From Actinomyces capricornis (GTDB taxonomy: Bacteria; Actinomycetota; Actinomycetes; Actinomycetales; Actinomycetaceae), in NCBI RefSeq assembly GCF_019974135.1, contig NZ_AP025017.1:434001-498000 (forward strand): 64,000 nucleotides of DNA, in the 5' to 3' direction. A program made the position numbers and the translations under genes. The first letter of the stretch is position 1; every line of letters starts with the position of its first letter. Under the pieces are notes generated by a model. It searched no databases and was not told the DNA's origin. It was given only the letters and a program-made list of their open reading frames with translations. Shown here in pieces: positions 36,283 through 47,270 of the stretch.

Positions 36283-37143
36283 TCACAGGCCATCGAGGAT
36301 GATGGTGCGGTCCCTGATCTCCGCGGGGACGGTGGAGTCGGGATTCACCAGGAGGTAGGTGGCCCGGGGGTTGGCATGCACCCTGCGCCAGAAGTCGAGC
36401 TTGATGATGCCCGGGGTGTTCCATCCCACCCCGATCTCCAAGTAGAGCACCCGCTCGTTGCCATGCCGATCGAGGAAGTCCTGGTAGCGCCGGCAGGAGC
36501 GGTCCCAGGAGGCGTCCTGGACGAAGGTGCTGTCGATGCGGAGATTCATGGCGGCGGGGGCACCGCACCACGGGCACTGGGGAAGAAGACCGCTGGGGAT
36601 GCGTGCATCGCTCTGGTGGGCTGCCATCGCCCTGATCGACGCCTCGTTGTCCCAGGTCTCCTGCCGGCAGGGCCGGCTGCACTGGAAGCGGGCGTAGCTT
36701 CCCTGCACCGCGAAGAGGCGCTCGGGCGGCAGGCCGTTGCGCAGGAAGGCGGTGTCCGCGTTCGTCGTCACGACGAAGAACTCGGTTGCCTCCAGCAGGC
36801 CGAGCAGGTGGCGGTAGAGCGGCAGGTCCGGCTGGTCGTAGCAGTTCGCCATGACGTGGCGGGACCAGTACGCCCAGCGCTCCTGCGGCGTGGGGAAGGG
36901 GTGGAAGCCGGCGCTGTACATGTCGGACAGGCCGTAGCGCTCGATGAGGTCGGCGAACAGGGAGCGGAACCGGGGGCCGTCATAGGTCAGCCCCGCGGCT
37001 GCCGATAGGCCTGCGCCCGCCCCGAGCACCACGGCGTCGGCGGCGTCGATCGCCTCCTTGAGGATCCGTGCCGCCTCACGGCCCTCAGGCGTCCGGCCCG
37101 AGGAGTGAGCGGTAGATGGCCTGGTCGGTGCCGGTGAAGACAT
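36283..37143 (-). CDS. Class M sirtuin (SirTM-like protein ADP-ribosyltransferase)
   Basis: 286 residues. The NAD fold starts AVVLGAGAGLSAAAGLTYDG (about 37-57). TTNAD (126-130) is followed by FAVQGSY (145-150), where canonical sirtuins have HG: the catalytic His is Gln (Q147). Zinc-type Cys pairs are at 155/159 and 190/193. These traits fit class M sirtuins, which ADP-ribosylate proteins rather than deacetylate them (known family biology: staphylococcal and streptococcal SirTM targets lipoylated GcvH-L). Here no gcvH-L or lplA lies alongside. The ATG at 37143 lies inside the 3' end of the macrodomain gene (59-nt overlap), with AAAGGG upstream. Confidence 0.82.
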   Translation of the reverse strand: MSSPAPTRPSTAHSSGRTPEGREAARILKEAIDAADAVVLGAGAGLSAAAGLTYDGPRFRSLFADLIERYGLSDMYSAGFHPFPTPQERWAYWSRHVMANCYDQPDLPLYRHLLGLLEATEFFVVTTNADTAFLRNGLPPERLFAVQGSYARFQCSRPCRQETWDNEASIRAMAAHQSDARIPSGLLPQCPWCGAPAAMNLRIDSTFVQDASWDRSCRRYQDFLDRHGNERVLYLEIGVGWNTPGIIKLDFWRRVHANPRATYLLVNPDSTVPAEIRDRTIILDGL

Positions 37144-37891
37144 TGAGGACGACCCTTTCGATCGTGGGGTGGTTGCCCAGCTCCGCCCGCAGCGCCGTGA
37201 GGGCGACCCGGGCCGCCTCCTGCTGGGGGAAGCCGTACTCACCGGTGCTGATGCAGCACACGGCGATGCTCCTGGCCCCTGCCCCCGCCGCCGCTGCCAG
37301 GCAGGAGGCGTAGCAGGAGGCGAGCTGACGGCACTGCTCGGGGGTGGGGGCGCCGCGGACGATGGGGCCGACGGTGTGCACGATGTGGCGGGCGGCCAGG
37401 CAGTGCCCCTGCGTGAGGGTGGCGGTCCCCGTGGGCTCCGGGCGCCCGCGCTCGGCCATGATGCGCGCGCATTCGGCACGCAGCCCCATCCCCGCGGCGG
37501 AGTGGATGGCATTGTCGATGCAATGGTGCAGCGGCATGAAGCAGCCCAGCAGCTGGGCATTGGCCGCGTTGACGATGGCGTCGGCCCGCAGGCGGGTGAT
37601 GTCCCCCCGCCAGAGGGCCAGGCGCTGATCCGAGGCGAGCGGAGCCAAGGACATCGCCTCGATGAGCCCGCGCTCGCTGATCTCGGCGCGCAGGAGGCGG
37701 TCCTGGTCGTCAGCGACGCCGATGGGCACGGGCGCGGGGCCCCGCAGGTTCATCAGGCCCCGCAGGAGGCGGCGGCGCTCATCGGGGGTCCGCCGCGGCC
37801 AGCCCGACAGGGCCGCCCATGCCTGAGGGGAGTCCTGCTGGAACCAGTCCAGCATGCTCCTGACGAGGCTGTCCTTGGTCTCCGGCTCCAT
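37085..37891 (-). CDS. Zinc-dependent macrodomain protein-ADP-ribose hydrolase
   Basis: 268 residues. An N-terminal helical region (about 1-85) precedes a macrodomain with GDIT (96-99), VNAANAQLLGCFMPLHHCID (108-127) and HTVGP. The Cys117-His122-Cys124 set matches the zinc site of the bacterial Zn-macro class that removes ADP-ribose from proteins. With the overlapping sirtuin it forms a writer/eraser pair. It follows the NAD(P)-binding gene by 9 nt. Reversal of SirTM modification is established for the staphylococcal/streptococcal pair and inferred here. Confidence 0.88.
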   Translation of the reverse strand: MEPETKDSLVRSMLDWFQQDSPQAWAALSGWPRRTPDERRRLLRGLMNLRGPAPVPIGVADDQDRLLRAEISERGLIEAMSLAPLASDQRLALWRGDITRLRADAIVNAANAQLLGCFMPLHHCIDNAIHSAAGMGLRAECARIMAERGRPEPTGTATLTQGHCLAARHIVHTVGPIVRGAPTPEQCRQLASCYASCLAAAAGAGARSIAVCCISTGEYGFPQQEAARVALTALRAELGNHPTIERVVLNVFTGTDQAIYRSLLGPDA

Positions 37892-37900
37892 CGGGGCCCG

Positions 37901-38521
37901 CTACTCCGCGTGGACCGAGATGCGCTGGCGCGGGTGCCGGCCCTGCTCGGCCTCGTCGATGACGGCGATGGCGTAGTCGGCGTAGGAGATGACGCTGTTG
38001 CCGTCGGCACCGGTCTCGAGCTCCTCGCCGGCCAGCACGTAGCCGCCGGCGCGCTCGCCGTCGGCCTGGAAATCGGCCGCGGGACTGATGTACGTCCATG
38101 CCACGTCGTCGCGCCCGCGCAGCGCATCGAGCTGGGCCGCCTGGGCGCTGGCCAGGGCGTGGTACTCCGCGGGGAAGTCCGGGGTCTCGAACAGGCGGGT
38201 GCGGTGCTCGGGGTCCACGTAGAGGCTCCCGGCCCCACCGACGACCAGCAGGCGCGTGGGGCTCCCGGAGAGCACATCGGCCAGGTGCAGCACTGACGAG
38301 GTGTGCTGGGCGAGGGTGTCGGGGGTGAAGAAGCCGAGGGCGTCGACCACCACGTCCGCATCCGCGATATCAGTGCTGTCGATGTCGGAGACGTCCTTGA
38401 CGCGGTCGACTCCGGGCTTGGGACTGCGGCCCACACCGAGGACCTCGTGCCCGCGCCGGGCGGCCTCCTGCGCGATGAGGCGACCTGCCCTGCCTGCGGC
38501 TCCGATGATGACGATCTTCAT
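37901..38521 (-). CDS. NAD(P)H-binding atypical SDR protein
   Basis: 206 residues. Rossmann motif GAAGRAGRLI near the N-terminus, then DALGFFTPDT, VVGGAGSLYVDPE and YISPAADFQADGERAG; related to YwnB/NmrA-like proteins that bind NAD(P) and may act in redox sensing or flavin/quinone metabolism. The ATG at 38521 has AAAGGA upstream. It starts the operon SDR-macrodomain-sirtuin, and the divergent HxlR gene is the likely regulator. Such SDR/HxlR pairs are common in bacteria. Confidence 0.84.
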   Translation of the reverse strand: MKIVIIGAAGRAGRLIAQEAARRGHEVLGVGRSPKPGVDRVKDVSDIDSTDIADADVVVDALGFFTPDTLAQHTSSVLHLADVLSGSPTRLLVVGGAGSLYVDPEHRTRLFETPDFPAEYHALASAQAAQLDALRGRDDVAWTYISPAADFQADGERAGGYVLAGEELETGADGNSVISYADYAIAVIDEAEQGRHPRQRISVHAE

Positions 38522-38602
38522 GATGCTCTTCCTTTCTGATCGGGTGCACGACTACCTTAGGATCGTTCGGATACTAGGAACCAAAAGGAAACCGAGGCAA
38601 TC

Positions 38603-38998
38603 GTGGGCGTTATCACAACACACGACCGGGCGGACCTGCCCGCCTGCCCCGTGGAGACATGTCTGCTGCTGATCGGGAACAAGTGGAAGGTACTGATCCT
38701 GCGGGACCTCATGGCCGGGCCGCTGCGCTTCACCGCCCTGAGGAATGCGGTGGGCGGGGTGACCCAAAAGGTGCTGACCGCCAACCTGCGATCGATGGAG
38801 GAGGACGGGCTCATCTGGCGCAAGGCCTACGCGCAGGTGCCCCCACGGGTCGAGTACGGCCTGACCGACCTCGGGCGCAGTCTGGCGCCCGTGCTCGACA
38901 GCCTCTCCTCCTGGGGCAGTCGGTACCAGGAGCTCTCACGGCACGCAGACCCAGCAGAGGACCTCTCCGCAGGGGCCGCAGCACTGGGGGGCGCCTGA
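38603..38998 (+). CDS. HxlR family transcriptional regulator
   Basis: 131 residues. CPVETCLLLIGNKWKVLILRDLMAG, LRFTALRNAVGGVTQKVLTANLRSMEEDGL and VPPRVEYGLTDLGRSLAPVL define the HxlR winged helix; Cys residues precede the first helix, as in redox-sensing members. The GTG start at 38603 follows GAGG. It is divergent from the SDR-macrodomain-sirtuin operon, with an 81-bp intergenic region, so it probably controls that operon and itself. Confidence 0.86.
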   Translation: MGVITTHDRADLPACPVETCLLLIGNKWKVLILRDLMAGPLRFTALRNAVGGVTQKVLTANLRSMEEDGLIWRKAYAQVPPRVEYGLTDLGRSLAPVLDSLSSWGSRYQELSRHADPAEDLSAGAAALGGA

Positions 38999-39177
38999 GG
39001 CGCAGCGCCGGCCCACCCGCGGTCCGGGCGGGACCAGGTGGGGGCGGCCGATGAGCGGATCATCGACGGCGTTGCGGGCATGCCGGGACGTCGGGGCCGG
39101 GAGCGCCGTCGGGGCGAGACGATGCGCAGAGCCGGCGGGGAGGGCGGGGCGCCCCGCTCACCACTCCCCCATGACTC

Positions 39178-39192
39178 ACTAGTTCAACTAGT
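39178..39192. promoter_or_regulatory. Candidate operator ACTAGT-TCA-ACTAGT
   Basis: Two self-complementary ACTAGT hexamers separated by 3 nt. They lie just upstream of the -35 position for the -10 TACCCT at 39212-39217. The SpoVT/AbrB-type product of the gene that follows could bind here. Confidence 0.45.
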
Positions 39193-39211
39193 CTTACTTC
39201 TCCTACTTTGC

Positions 39212-39217
39212 TACCCT
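39212..39217 (+). promoter_or_regulatory. -10 element for a leaderless abrB-like transcript
   Basis: TACCCT ends 6 nt before the ATG at 39224. No ribosome site is present upstream. Confidence 0.5.
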
Positions 39218-39223
39218 TGGGTC

Positions 39224-39466
39224 ATGAATTCACCAGCACCACCCCCAGGAAAGTTCGCCGCCACCGTCGCCCTCGGAGAGAAGGGCCAGATCGTCATCCC
39301 CAAAGGGGTCCGGGACCTGTTCGGGATCCAGCCGGGAGACACCGTCCTCATCCTGGCCGACGTCGAGCAGGGCATCGCCATCGTCCCGCCCGATCTCGCC
39401 GACCTCTACATCACGCAGATCATGAGCGGCGGCGCCCAACCACCGCAGGCCAAGGAGGAGCCGTGA
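39224..39466 (+). CDS. SpoVT/AbrB-fold DNA-binding protein
   Basis: 80 residues. FAATVALGEKGQIVIPKGVRDLFG and the following IQPGDTVLILAD form the swapped-hairpin AbrB domain (about 9-55). AbrB-like proteins are transition-state regulators or antitoxins. Here it is the first gene of an operon whose second gene (ABC ATPase) starts inside its stop codon (GTGA at 39463-39466), so it likely regulates the transporter. It may bind the ACTAGT palindrome upstream. Confidence 0.84.
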   Translation: MNSPAPPPGKFAATVALGEKGQIVIPKGVRDLFGIQPGDTVLILADVEQGIAIVPPDLADLYITQIMSGGAQPPQAKEEP

Positions 39467-40374
39467 CCGCCGTGTCATGCCGAGGCGTCACCCGCCGCTT
39501 CGGTGGCCTCGCCGCCGTGGACGGCGTGAGCCTGGAGGTGGAGGACAACGAGATCTTCGGCCTCATCGGCCCCAATGGCGCGGGCAAGACCACGCTCCTG
39601 AACTGCATCGAGGGCCTGGATGAACCTACCTCCGGAGCCATCGAGGTCCTTGGCCTCCACCCGACCAGGCAGGCACGCGCCCTGGCCCAGCGCACCGGCG
39701 TCCAGCTCCAGCAGGCCTCGCTCCTGCCCCGTCTGAAGGTGGGCGAGGCCCTGGAGCTCTTCTCCACCTTCTACGAGCGCTGCCTGCCCTGGCGCCCGCT
39801 CCTGGAGCGGCTCGGCATCGCCGCCCAGGAGTCCTCCTACGTCACGAGCCTGTCCGGGGGCGAGCGCCAGCGGGTGTTCATCGCCCTGGCCCTTCTCCAC
39901 GACCCCGACCTGCTCTTCCTCGACGAGCTGACCACGGCGCTGGACCCGCAGGCGCGCCTGGCGATGTGGGACGTCGTCCGCGATATCCGCGAGCGCGGCA
40001 AGACCGTGGTGCTGACCACCCACAACATGGAGGAGGCCGAGGCCCTGTGCGACCGGGTCGCCATCATCGACCACGGCCGGATCATCGCGCTGGACACCAT
40101 CGCGGCCCTCATCGCGGCTCACGGCGGGCAGGGCCGCCTGCGGCTCTCGCTGGACGGGCCGGCACCCGCCTCCCTGTCCGCCGTCGAGGGCGTCTCCTCG
40201 GTGGAGGCCGACGGCGCGGCGACGGTGGTGCGCGGCTCCGGAGCCTTCGCCCAGGCCGCACTGGCCCACCTGACCGGGGCCGGCGTCGGCGTCACCAGCA
40301 TGTCCACCACTTCGCCCGGCCTGGAGGAGGTCTTCCTCAACCTCACCGGGCGCGCCATGAGAGAGGCACACTGA
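39463..40374 (+). CDS. ABC-2 type transporter ATP-binding protein
   Basis: 303 residues. Walker A GPNGAGKT (about 36-43), signature LSGGERQR (about 129), Walker B LLFLDE and His switch in LTTHNMEEAE. After about residue 220 the accessory domain of CcmA/DrrA-type ATPases follows (FLNLTGRAM near the end). The GTG start overlaps the abrB-like stop and follows AAGGAGGAG. With the next gene it forms an exporter, possibly for a drug, lantibiotic or lipid. The substrate is unknown. Confidence 0.9.
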   Translation: MTAVSCRGVTRRFGGLAAVDGVSLEVEDNEIFGLIGPNGAGKTTLLNCIEGLDEPTSGAIEVLGLHPTRQARALAQRTGVQLQQASLLPRLKVGEALELFSTFYERCLPWRPLLERLGIAAQESSYVTSLSGGERQRVFIALALLHDPDLLFLDELTTALDPQARLAMWDVVRDIRERGKTVVLTTHNMEEAEALCDRVAIIDHGRIIALDTIAALIAAHGGQGRLRLSLDGPAPASLSAVEGVSSVEADGAATVVRGSGAFAQAALAHLTGAGVGVTSMSTTSPGLEEVFLNLTGRAMREAH

Positions 40375-41120
40375 TGCGCACCTATCGGGTTCTGGTCGTC
40401 ATGCTCGCCCGCTCCGCGCTGCGCGAGCCGGTGGGCCTGTTCTTCAGCCTCATCTTCGCCCCGATGCTGGTCATCATCCTCGGATTGTTCTTCGGCAATG
40501 ACCCCACGCCCCAATTCGGGGGGCAGGGATTCGTCGACGCCGTGCTGCCCGCCTGCTCCTGTCTGGTGGTGGCGATGACCGGCGTCCTGCTCCTGCCGGT
40601 CACCCAGCTCCAGCTCCGCGAGAGCGGGGCCCTGGCCCGGCTACGGGCCACGCCGCTGCGGCAGGGGATCTATGTGGCCGCGGATCTGAGCGTCAACTTC
40701 CTCATCAGCATGGCCGGCGTCATCCTGGCGCTGGCGGCCGGCATGCTCGGCTTCGGCGCTACCCTGCGGGGGAATCCGCTTCTGGTTGTGGCCGCGGTGG
40801 CACTCGGACTAGTGGCCTTCCTGGCCCTGGGCTACACGCTGGCAGCCGTCCTCCCCTCCTCGCGGGCCGCCACGGGCATCGGCAATGGGCTGTTCATCGT
40901 GCTCATGCTCTCCTCCGGGGCGTTCATCCCCACGGCCGAGCTGCCCGCAAGCGTCCAGCGCATCATGGGCTACTCGCCGTTCTACTACCTGGTCGACCTG
41001 GTGCGGGGCCTGTGGGGTGGCGAGCCGTGGTCCCACTACGGCCCGGCGACGGCAGTACTGGCCGGCATGGCCATGATCCTCGGGGCACTGGGGGCGCGCC
41101 TGTTCACGTGGAGCACCTGA
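40374..41120 (+). CDS. ABC-2 type transporter permease
   Basis: 248 residues with six membrane segments: an N-terminal REPVGLFFSLIFAPMLVIILG segment, and the typical LARLRATPLRQGIYV amphipathic region after the second, then FIPTAELPASVQRIMGYSPFYYLVDL near the end. These are hallmarks of DrrB/ABC2-type permeases. The stop of the ATPase gene overlaps its start (TGATG at 40372-40376). The two are expected to form a drug- or peptide-type exporter. Confidence 0.88.
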   Translation: MRTYRVLVVMLARSALREPVGLFFSLIFAPMLVIILGLFFGNDPTPQFGGQGFVDAVLPACSCLVVAMTGVLLLPVTQLQLRESGALARLRATPLRQGIYVAADLSVNFLISMAGVILALAAGMLGFGATLRGNPLLVVAAVALGLVAFLALGYTLAAVLPSSRAATGIGNGLFIVLMLSSGAFIPTAELPASVQRIMGYSPFYYLVDLVRGLWGGEPWSHYGPATAVLAGMAMILGALGARLFTWST

Positions 41121-41316
41121 GCCGGCCGGGCTGGAGCCCGGGCCGATAGAGCCGATGGGACCGCGAGGGCATGGGGCGGAGCAGGGGCGGGATCGGGCCA
41201 CCCGCCCCCCTCAGCCCTGCAACTCGGCCCCGCGCGGACAGGAGTCCGCCCGAACCGGCCCGCGCTCCCCGTGCAGTGGTTAGGGTACCCGTGCAGCAAT
41301 CAGGAGGAGAGGACTG

Positions 41317-42486
41317 ATGATGACGCACTACGGCATACGGAGAATCGCCGCCCTGACGGCGGCGGGGATGGCATCGGCCTGCCTGGCCGGCTGCTGGCCG
41401 GCCCCCGGGGACGCGGGAGCCGGCGGACCGGGGTCCACGAGCACAGTGGGCCCGGCGGCCGAGCAGCCCGGGGCCCCCGGGGAGTCTCAGGGGCCGGCGG
41501 CCGATGAGGGCGGGGGCGCGGCGCCCTCACCCTCCCTGGACGCCCCCGCGCAGCCGAGCCCCGCCGCAAGTGCCGCAGCGCCGTCGGGCCCCGCCTCGCC
41601 CCTGGCTCCGTCAGCGGCGCCGCCCGAGGCAGGGGGGCCGTCGTCGACGACGCCCCAGCCGCCAGCAGCAGGGCCGGGCACCGCGGGGCCCACCGCGCCG
41701 GAGACCGGCAGCGGGCAGGCGCCCGAGAGCCCGGGAACGGGAGGACCGGGCAGCACCGGCTCACCCGGCTCCGAGCCCGGCCACGACCAGTCCCAGGCGC
41801 AGATCGAGGGCTGGAGCATCGACTTCTTCGACGGCTTCGACACGCCCCTGGAGCAGACGAAGTGGGAGCGCTACGGCTGGGGCGACCCGCCGGTGGGCCA
41901 CGGCGCCATGGGCGTGATGTCCCAGCGCAACTCCTTCACCCGCGACGGCAGCCTCGTCATCCGCACCCAGTACGAGAACGGGCAGTGGAGCGCCGGGGGC
42001 GCCGGCTCGAAGTTCGTCCACACCGCCTCCTACGGCAGGTGGGAGGTGCGCGCGAGGTTCCCGCAGGCCAAGGGCATCGGCTACGCCTTCCTCCTGTGGC
42101 CCGCCGATGAGGGCTGGCCCCCGGAGATCGACTTCGCCGAGGGGCGAGTCAACGGCCCCCAGGTCATGGGCGTCTACCACTGGGATCCGGACAACAAGCA
42201 GGAGCACCGCTTCATGGACCACCACGACATGAGCGGCTGGCACACCTACGGCGTGATCGTGGAGCCCGACCTCATCACCTTCACCCTCGACGGCCGGCCC
42301 TGGGGCACCATCGAGCACCCGAGCGTGACGGACAAGCAGATGTTCATCGGCTTCCAGACCGGCGCCATGGACCCCAACGGCTGGCAGAGCAGCACCGAGA
42401 CCGTCGACGGCGGTGTGCCCGGGCCGCTGACGCCTGCGGTCAGCGACATCGAGATCGACTACGTCGCCCACTACACCAGGAACTGA
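41317..42486 (+). CDS. Lipoprotein GH16 family glycoside hydrolase
   Basis: 389 residues. Signal peptide with lipobox LAGC (Cys about 26), a Pro/Ala/Gly/Ser-rich linker (about 30-165), then a GH16 jelly roll: FFDGFDTPLEQTKWERYGWG, YGRWEVRARFPQ, and the catalytic motif EIDFAE (about 270; ExDxxE), followed by WHTYGVIVEPD. GH16 enzymes cut beta-1,3/1,4-glucans, agar or related polymers. It is likely surface-attached and acts on dietary, fungal or biofilm glucan. The ATG at 41317 (or 41320) follows AGGAGGAG. Confidence 0.88.
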   Translation: MMTHYGIRRIAALTAAGMASACLAGCWPAPGDAGAGGPGSTSTVGPAAEQPGAPGESQGPAADEGGGAAPSPSLDAPAQPSPAASAAAPSGPASPLAPSAAPPEAGGPSSTTPQPPAAGPGTAGPTAPETGSGQAPESPGTGGPGSTGSPGSEPGHDQSQAQIEGWSIDFFDGFDTPLEQTKWERYGWGDPPVGHGAMGVMSQRNSFTRDGSLVIRTQYENGQWSAGGAGSKFVHTASYGRWEVRARFPQAKGIGYAFLLWPADEGWPPEIDFAEGRVNGPQVMGVYHWDPDNKQEHRFMDHHDMSGWHTYGVIVEPDLITFTLDGRPWGTIEHPSVTDKQMFIGFQTGAMDPNGWQSSTETVDGGVPGPLTPAVSDIEIDYVAHYTRN

Positions 42487-42980
42487 GCCCCACCGGGCCG
42501 GCCTCCCGGGCGGGCCCGAGAGCCAGGGCCCAGGAGCGCCTGGAACTCATGCAGACGCCGTGCGGCCGTCCCCTCGCGGGCGGCCGCACGGCTGCGCTCC
42601 GGGGGCCGGGGGCGTCGTCGTCGAGGACCGGCACCCAGCCGCACTGCCCGAGCTGCACAGCCCGCGCTTCGGGGACGGGGCTCGGGGCGCCCGAGGGGAC
42701 TCCGCGGGAGGGCGGGCGGCCGGCGGACACCGTCGGGCAGCAGGGCCGGAGCCTTGAGCGTGCTTCGCCCAGAGGCGAAGCCCTGGAGGGAACCGGCCCC
42801 GCCTTTACCATGGGAGGACCGTCACATTCTGACGAGGTCTGGACGCTGAGACCGCAGGGCCGCGGCTGCCGCACCACTCGCGCCATCCGCGCCGCCACCA
42901 GGGCCCTCATGCGCCGGACACGCCATCGGCATGCCGCCTCCAGCGCTGGCATGCGCACCCGACCGAGAGTAGGCACCACC
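42487..42980. other. Intergenic region upstream of the clpC-like gene
   Basis: 494 bp. A single CTTGAG half-site at 42757-42762 recalls the HspR HAIR element, but no second half (ACTCAAG) follows, so no heat-shock operator can be claimed. Open frames here are GC-driven. No other feature was seen. Confidence 0.45.
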
Positions 42981-45461
<2,481 letters not shown>

Positions 45462-45618
45462 TCACACTCGGCTGCGCCCGTGCCTCCCACACAGCCGGGC
45501 GAGGCCGGGGCTCACGCGCTTGAGTGCCTGACGCGGTATCTGGAAGGAGCTCTTCCCAGCATGTGCACTCCGGCTCATGCAGTGCCCGCTATCGCCACCT
45601 GACGACGACAGGCGCACC

Positions 45619-45978
45619 CTACGGCGTAGAATCCTGCCCATGCTCCTCAAGCAGTGACGCCAATAGCGCAGCAAGCGCCGGCACCCTCATTGTCACTGAT
45701 TGCCAGACAAGAAGGTAATCAATGCTCCCATACTCATGAACGATGATATTCCTCATCCCAATGATACGATCCGCATCCTCGATCGCCGAGGACACATCAG
45801 GGTCGGCGCGACGGATGCGATTAAGTGCCTCGCCAAGGACCTCGATCTGCCGCTCCACGGCCGACCTGCGCATGAGATCGCCAACGAATTCCTGATATTC
45901 AACGCCCTCGATGAACTGCCCCGCAGCCCGAGCCGCTTGCAGCGCATCCCACAAGTACGCTGACGTTTCACGCCGCAT
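45619..45978 (-). CDS. HepT-like HEPN ribonuclease toxin (DUF86)
   Basis: 119 residues, all helical. RNIIVHEYG (R76, H81, Y83) is the RX4HXY active site of HEPN RNases. HepT toxins cleave RNA and are silenced by MntA, which adds AMP to the Tyr of this motif. The ATG at 45978 has AAGGAG 4 nt upstream; an in-frame start at 45996 is less well supported. The gene overlaps the 3' end of the MntA-like gene. Confidence 0.86.
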   Translation of the reverse strand: MRRETSAYLWDALQAARAAGQFIEGVEYQEFVGDLMRRSAVERQIEVLGEALNRIRRADPDVSSAIEDADRIIGMRNIIVHEYGSIDYLLVWQSVTMRVPALAALLASLLEEHGQDSTP

Positions 45979-46279
45979 AGAGCTCCTTCGCTCCATCCAG
46001 GACCGAGGCCCGGAAATAAGGATTCCTCATCGAGTCGGCGATAACTAAATCGACTGACATCCCCGTCAATCGCGCCAGCTCATCTCGAAGACCAAGATAG
46101 TCGGCAAGCCGATCCGAGCGCCCCGGGAGAAAATCCACAAGGAAATCAAGGTCACTACGATCCGGGTCGAAACGATCCGTTGCCGCAGAGCCGAACAAGC
46201 GCAGCCGAGCAACACCATGCTCTTGACATGCGCGAGCCAGGAGTTGCGCGCTCGGCAGGAAACGCTCGAATCCGCTCAT
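45968..46279 (-). CDS. MntA-like minimal nucleotidyltransferase antitoxin
   Basis: 103 residues with the nucleotidyltransferase motif: GS at 30-31 and D43-L44-D45, spacing GS-X11-DxD. The following VDFLPGRSDRLADYLGLRDEL matches MNT proteins. These partners inactivate HepT by tri-AMPylation (shown for the Shewanella pair; inferred here). The stop overlaps the HepT start region by 11 nt. The full DxD suggests an active enzyme. Confidence 0.84.
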   Translation of the reverse strand: MSGFERFLPSAQLLARACQEHGVARLRLFGSAATDRFDPDRSDLDFLVDFLPGRSDRLADYLGLRDELARLTGMSVDLVIADSMRNPYFRASVLDGAKELYAA

Positions 46280-46341
46280 GAGCGAAGTATCTCAAGGAGA
46301 GCCGCGTTGCGCCAAGCCCAGCCGAAGCCACCCGCAGAGGT

Positions 46342-47148
46342 TCAGGGAAGGGCCTGGCGCAGGAAGGAGTTGCAGGCCTCGTAGAAGCCCCGGGGCTGGT
46401 CGCGGCGCACGCAGTGGGAGGCGCCGGGCACCAGGGCGGTGGTCAGGCACGGGTTGTCCAGCGCCCGCACCTGCGCCAGGCCCTTCTGACCGAGCAGGAC
46501 GCCCCCGCCGTCGGAGGTGATGACCAGGGTGGGCACGCTCAGGGACGCGGCGACCTGCCGCCACGGGGTGGGCGGGGTGACAATGCCGGTGCGCAGCAGG
46601 CCCCGGTCGACCTGGGTCTTGGCCTGGAGCCAGGCGCAGGCCTCCTGCACCTCCCAGGCGGGGTAGTCCCGCCGGTTCTGAGCCAGGGCGCGGGCGGGGT
46701 CAGCGGCGATCCGGTCCATGTGGTCGGCTGAGGCGCAGGCGCCCTGCCGGTAGGACTCCTCCTGCTCGGCGCTGAGCCAGGCCGGGTCCTCCACGATGAG
46801 GGCCTCCACGAGGTCGGGGCGGGCGGCGGCCGCGGCGGCGCACACGGCCCCGCCCATGGAGTGGCCCACGAGGACGCGGGGCACGCCGGGCTCATGGGCC
46901 TGGCGGTCCTCCAGGAGGGAGATGACGTCGTCGACCATGACGGAGATGGGGTCGGCGAGCTGGTCGGGGGTCAGGCGCGGGGAGGTGCCGTGACCGCGGG
47001 CATCCAGGCCGGTGACGTCGTAGGCATCCTGCCAGTGCTGGAGAGCCCCGGCCAGGGAGGCGGCGTTGTCGGTCACGCCGTGGCACAGGAGCAGCTGGGG
47101 CGCCCCCGGGCGGCGGCTGCGGATCCAGGTGATCGGCTGGGTGCTCAT
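46342..47148 (-). CDS. Alpha/beta-fold hydrolase
   Basis: 268 residues. LLLCHGVTDNAAS (oxyanion region), GLDARGHGTS, nucleophile elbow GHSMGG and a C-terminal His in GASHCVRRD; the acid is probably in the VITSDGGG region. The best-known relatives hydrolyse esters or act as haloperoxidase-like enzymes; substrate unknown. The ATG at 47148 has GGAGGAG 5 nt upstream; the upstream frame is Arg/Pro-rich and unlikely. Confidence 0.84.
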   Translation of the reverse strand: MSTQPITWIRSRRPGAPQLLLCHGVTDNAASLAGALQHWQDAYDVTGLDARGHGTSPRLTPDQLADPISVMVDDVISLLEDRQAHEPGVPRVLVGHSMGGAVCAAAAAARPDLVEALIVEDPAWLSAEQEESYRQGACASADHMDRIAADPARALAQNRRDYPAWEVQEACAWLQAKTQVDRGLLRTGIVTPPTPWRQVAASLSVPTLVITSDGGGVLLGQKGLAQVRALDNPCLTTALVPGASHCVRRDQPRGFYEACNSFLRQALP

Positions 47149-47270
47149 GGTCTCCTCCGGTCTGGCCCGCGGGCGCCTGGGTGGTGGTGGGGTGGTGGCG
47201 CGGCGGTGGGGCAACTGTACGGGTGGCAGCGGGCGGTGGCGGGCGACGGGCTGCGGGCTCGGGCGCCTTT

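Noticed and set aside
34108-37008. 966-residue open frame antisense to pcrA and the sirtuin
   Set aside because: Mirror of pcrA codons; Gly/Val/Ala-rich with no domain. pcrA and the sirtuin carry all expected motifs.
42757-42775. HspR/HAIR heat-shock operator before the ClpC-like gene
   Set aside because: Only one half-site (CTTGAG) is present; the ACTCAAG partner is missing.
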